Part shown: piece by piece, positions 63,666-64,000 of the stretch
How positions within the stretch are numbered: the first letter of the stretch is position 1
Layout of the letters: every line of letters begins with the position of its first letter
Assembly (NCBI RefSeq): GCF_001298445.1
Contig: NZ_CP012036.1
Location: 4,886,158 to 4,950,157, forward strand
From: Nostoc piscinale CENA21
Lineage (GTDB): Bacteria; Cyanobacteriota; Cyanobacteriia; Cyanobacteriales; Nostocaceae
Direction: 5' to 3'
Length of the DNA: 64,000 nt
Position numbers and translations under genes: made by a program
The notes under the pieces: model-generated
Told to the model about the DNA's origin: nothing
Databases searched by the model: none
What the model saw: the letters and a program-made list of their open reading frames with translations, nothing else

Positions 63666-64000
63666 ATGCCCAGTTCCAAAATCTTCAGCAAATCTTTTGA
63701 CACCCATGAAGTTTACCCTTGCCCAGTTTGTCGAGTCGGTAAAATATCACAAATGCCGTTAATGGAGACTATGGCTTGTGATTTTTGTCAAGAGATTTTT
63801 ACTGTGAATGTAGAGCAACAACAAATCAAAATGCCTTCGCGGCAACCGCCTTTGGTTTGGCGATGGAATGGTTTGAGTTGGACAGAAGCGCAGTTAGAAG
63901 GTGTGGAGTTAGGTTGGGGTTACGGATTAGCTGCGATCGCTTTTGTCTTTTTCCCTACCACTTTAATTGGTATTGTTGCTTTTTATTTTCCCCCATCACT
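63666..64000 (+). CDS. Zinc-ribbon membrane protein, 3' end cut by window edge
   Basis: An open frame from ATG 63666 to the end of the window (at least 111 residues). It begins MPSSKIFSKSFDTHEVYPCP and has a Cys4 ribbon: CPVC near residue 20 and CDFC near 40. Then come a Trp-rich segment (PPLVWRWNGLSWTEAQLEG) and a hydrophobic helix (GLAAIAFVFFPTTLIGIVAF) at the visible end. It resembles small conserved cyanobacterial proteins of unknown function. Truncated, so its total length is not known. Confidence 0.75.
   Translation, partial: MPSSKIFSKSFDTHEVYPCPVCRVGKISQMPLMETMACDFCQEIFTVNVEQQQIKMPSRQPPLVWRWNGLSWTEAQLEGVELGWGYGLAAIAFVFFPTTLIGIVAFYFPPS

Noticed and set aside
1..64000. GCGATCGC octamers as specific regulatory sites
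   Set aside because: HIP1 is scattered in coding and non-coding DNA throughout cyanobacterial genomes; individual sites are not evidence of regulation.

Overview
This window comes from a filamentous, Nostocales-type cyanobacterium (Nostoc, Anabaena, Calothrix or Tolypothrix-like). The evidence is the abundance of HIP1 octamers (GCGATCGC), several cyanobacterium-specific protein families, a kdpABGCD operon with a short KdpD as known from Anabaena, very large multi-PAS and Ser/Thr-His hybrid kinases, and many short dispersed intergenic repeats. No tRNA, rRNA or CRISPR array was seen.

Layout. 1-5.1 kb: end of uppP, a radical-SAM-like DUF512 protein and an exported GH10-like glycosidase. 5.4-12.7 kb: a signalling cluster of a CBS plus about nine PAS histidine kinase, a REC-EAL regulator overlapping it by 8 bases, and a REC-histidine kinase hybrid. 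13.1-19.4 kb: the Kdp potassium pump, with kdpD frameshifted in a T7 run. 19.5-28.3 kb: accessory and metabolic genes (HEXXH protein, a frameshifted unknown, aldehyde dehydrogenase, nitrilase-like protein lacking the nucleophilic Cys, EgtD-like methyltransferase, pentapeptide protein, peptidoglycan-binding protein, small holin-family membrane protein, CbiG C-terminal protein). 28.8-36.8 kb: mutS, a small secreted protein, an O-antigen ligase/YaaW pair, an FAD oxidoreductase and a small unknown.

37.2-50.5 kb is the most unusual part. A membrane/coiled-coil gene and an Hsp70-like ATPase converge on what I read as a pPIWI-RE three-gene island on the minus strand: a MerR-like HTH plus REase protein, a DinG/XPD-type Fe-S helicase, and a PIWI-RE protein. 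An accessory zinc-ribbon topoisomerase I is transcribed divergently. Both the REase gene and the PIWI-RE gene are interrupted by single surplus bases in A/T runs (one and two sites), and the helicase between them is intact.

50.5-64 kb: a repeat-rich gap with a 129-bp MITE, a di-haem cytochrome c peroxidase-like protein, a frameshifted Ser/Thr-kinase/AAA/GAF/PAS/histidine kinase giant, an Eis-like acetyltransferase, two Uma2-family nucleases, aroF (DAHP synthase) behind two tandem intrinsic terminators, and the start of a zinc-ribbon membrane protein running off the window.

Seven single-base frameshifts look secure, and three more sites are suspected. Most are a surplus base in a homopolymer. 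They may be sequence errors, real decay, phase variation or slippage sites; the sequence alone cannot decide.
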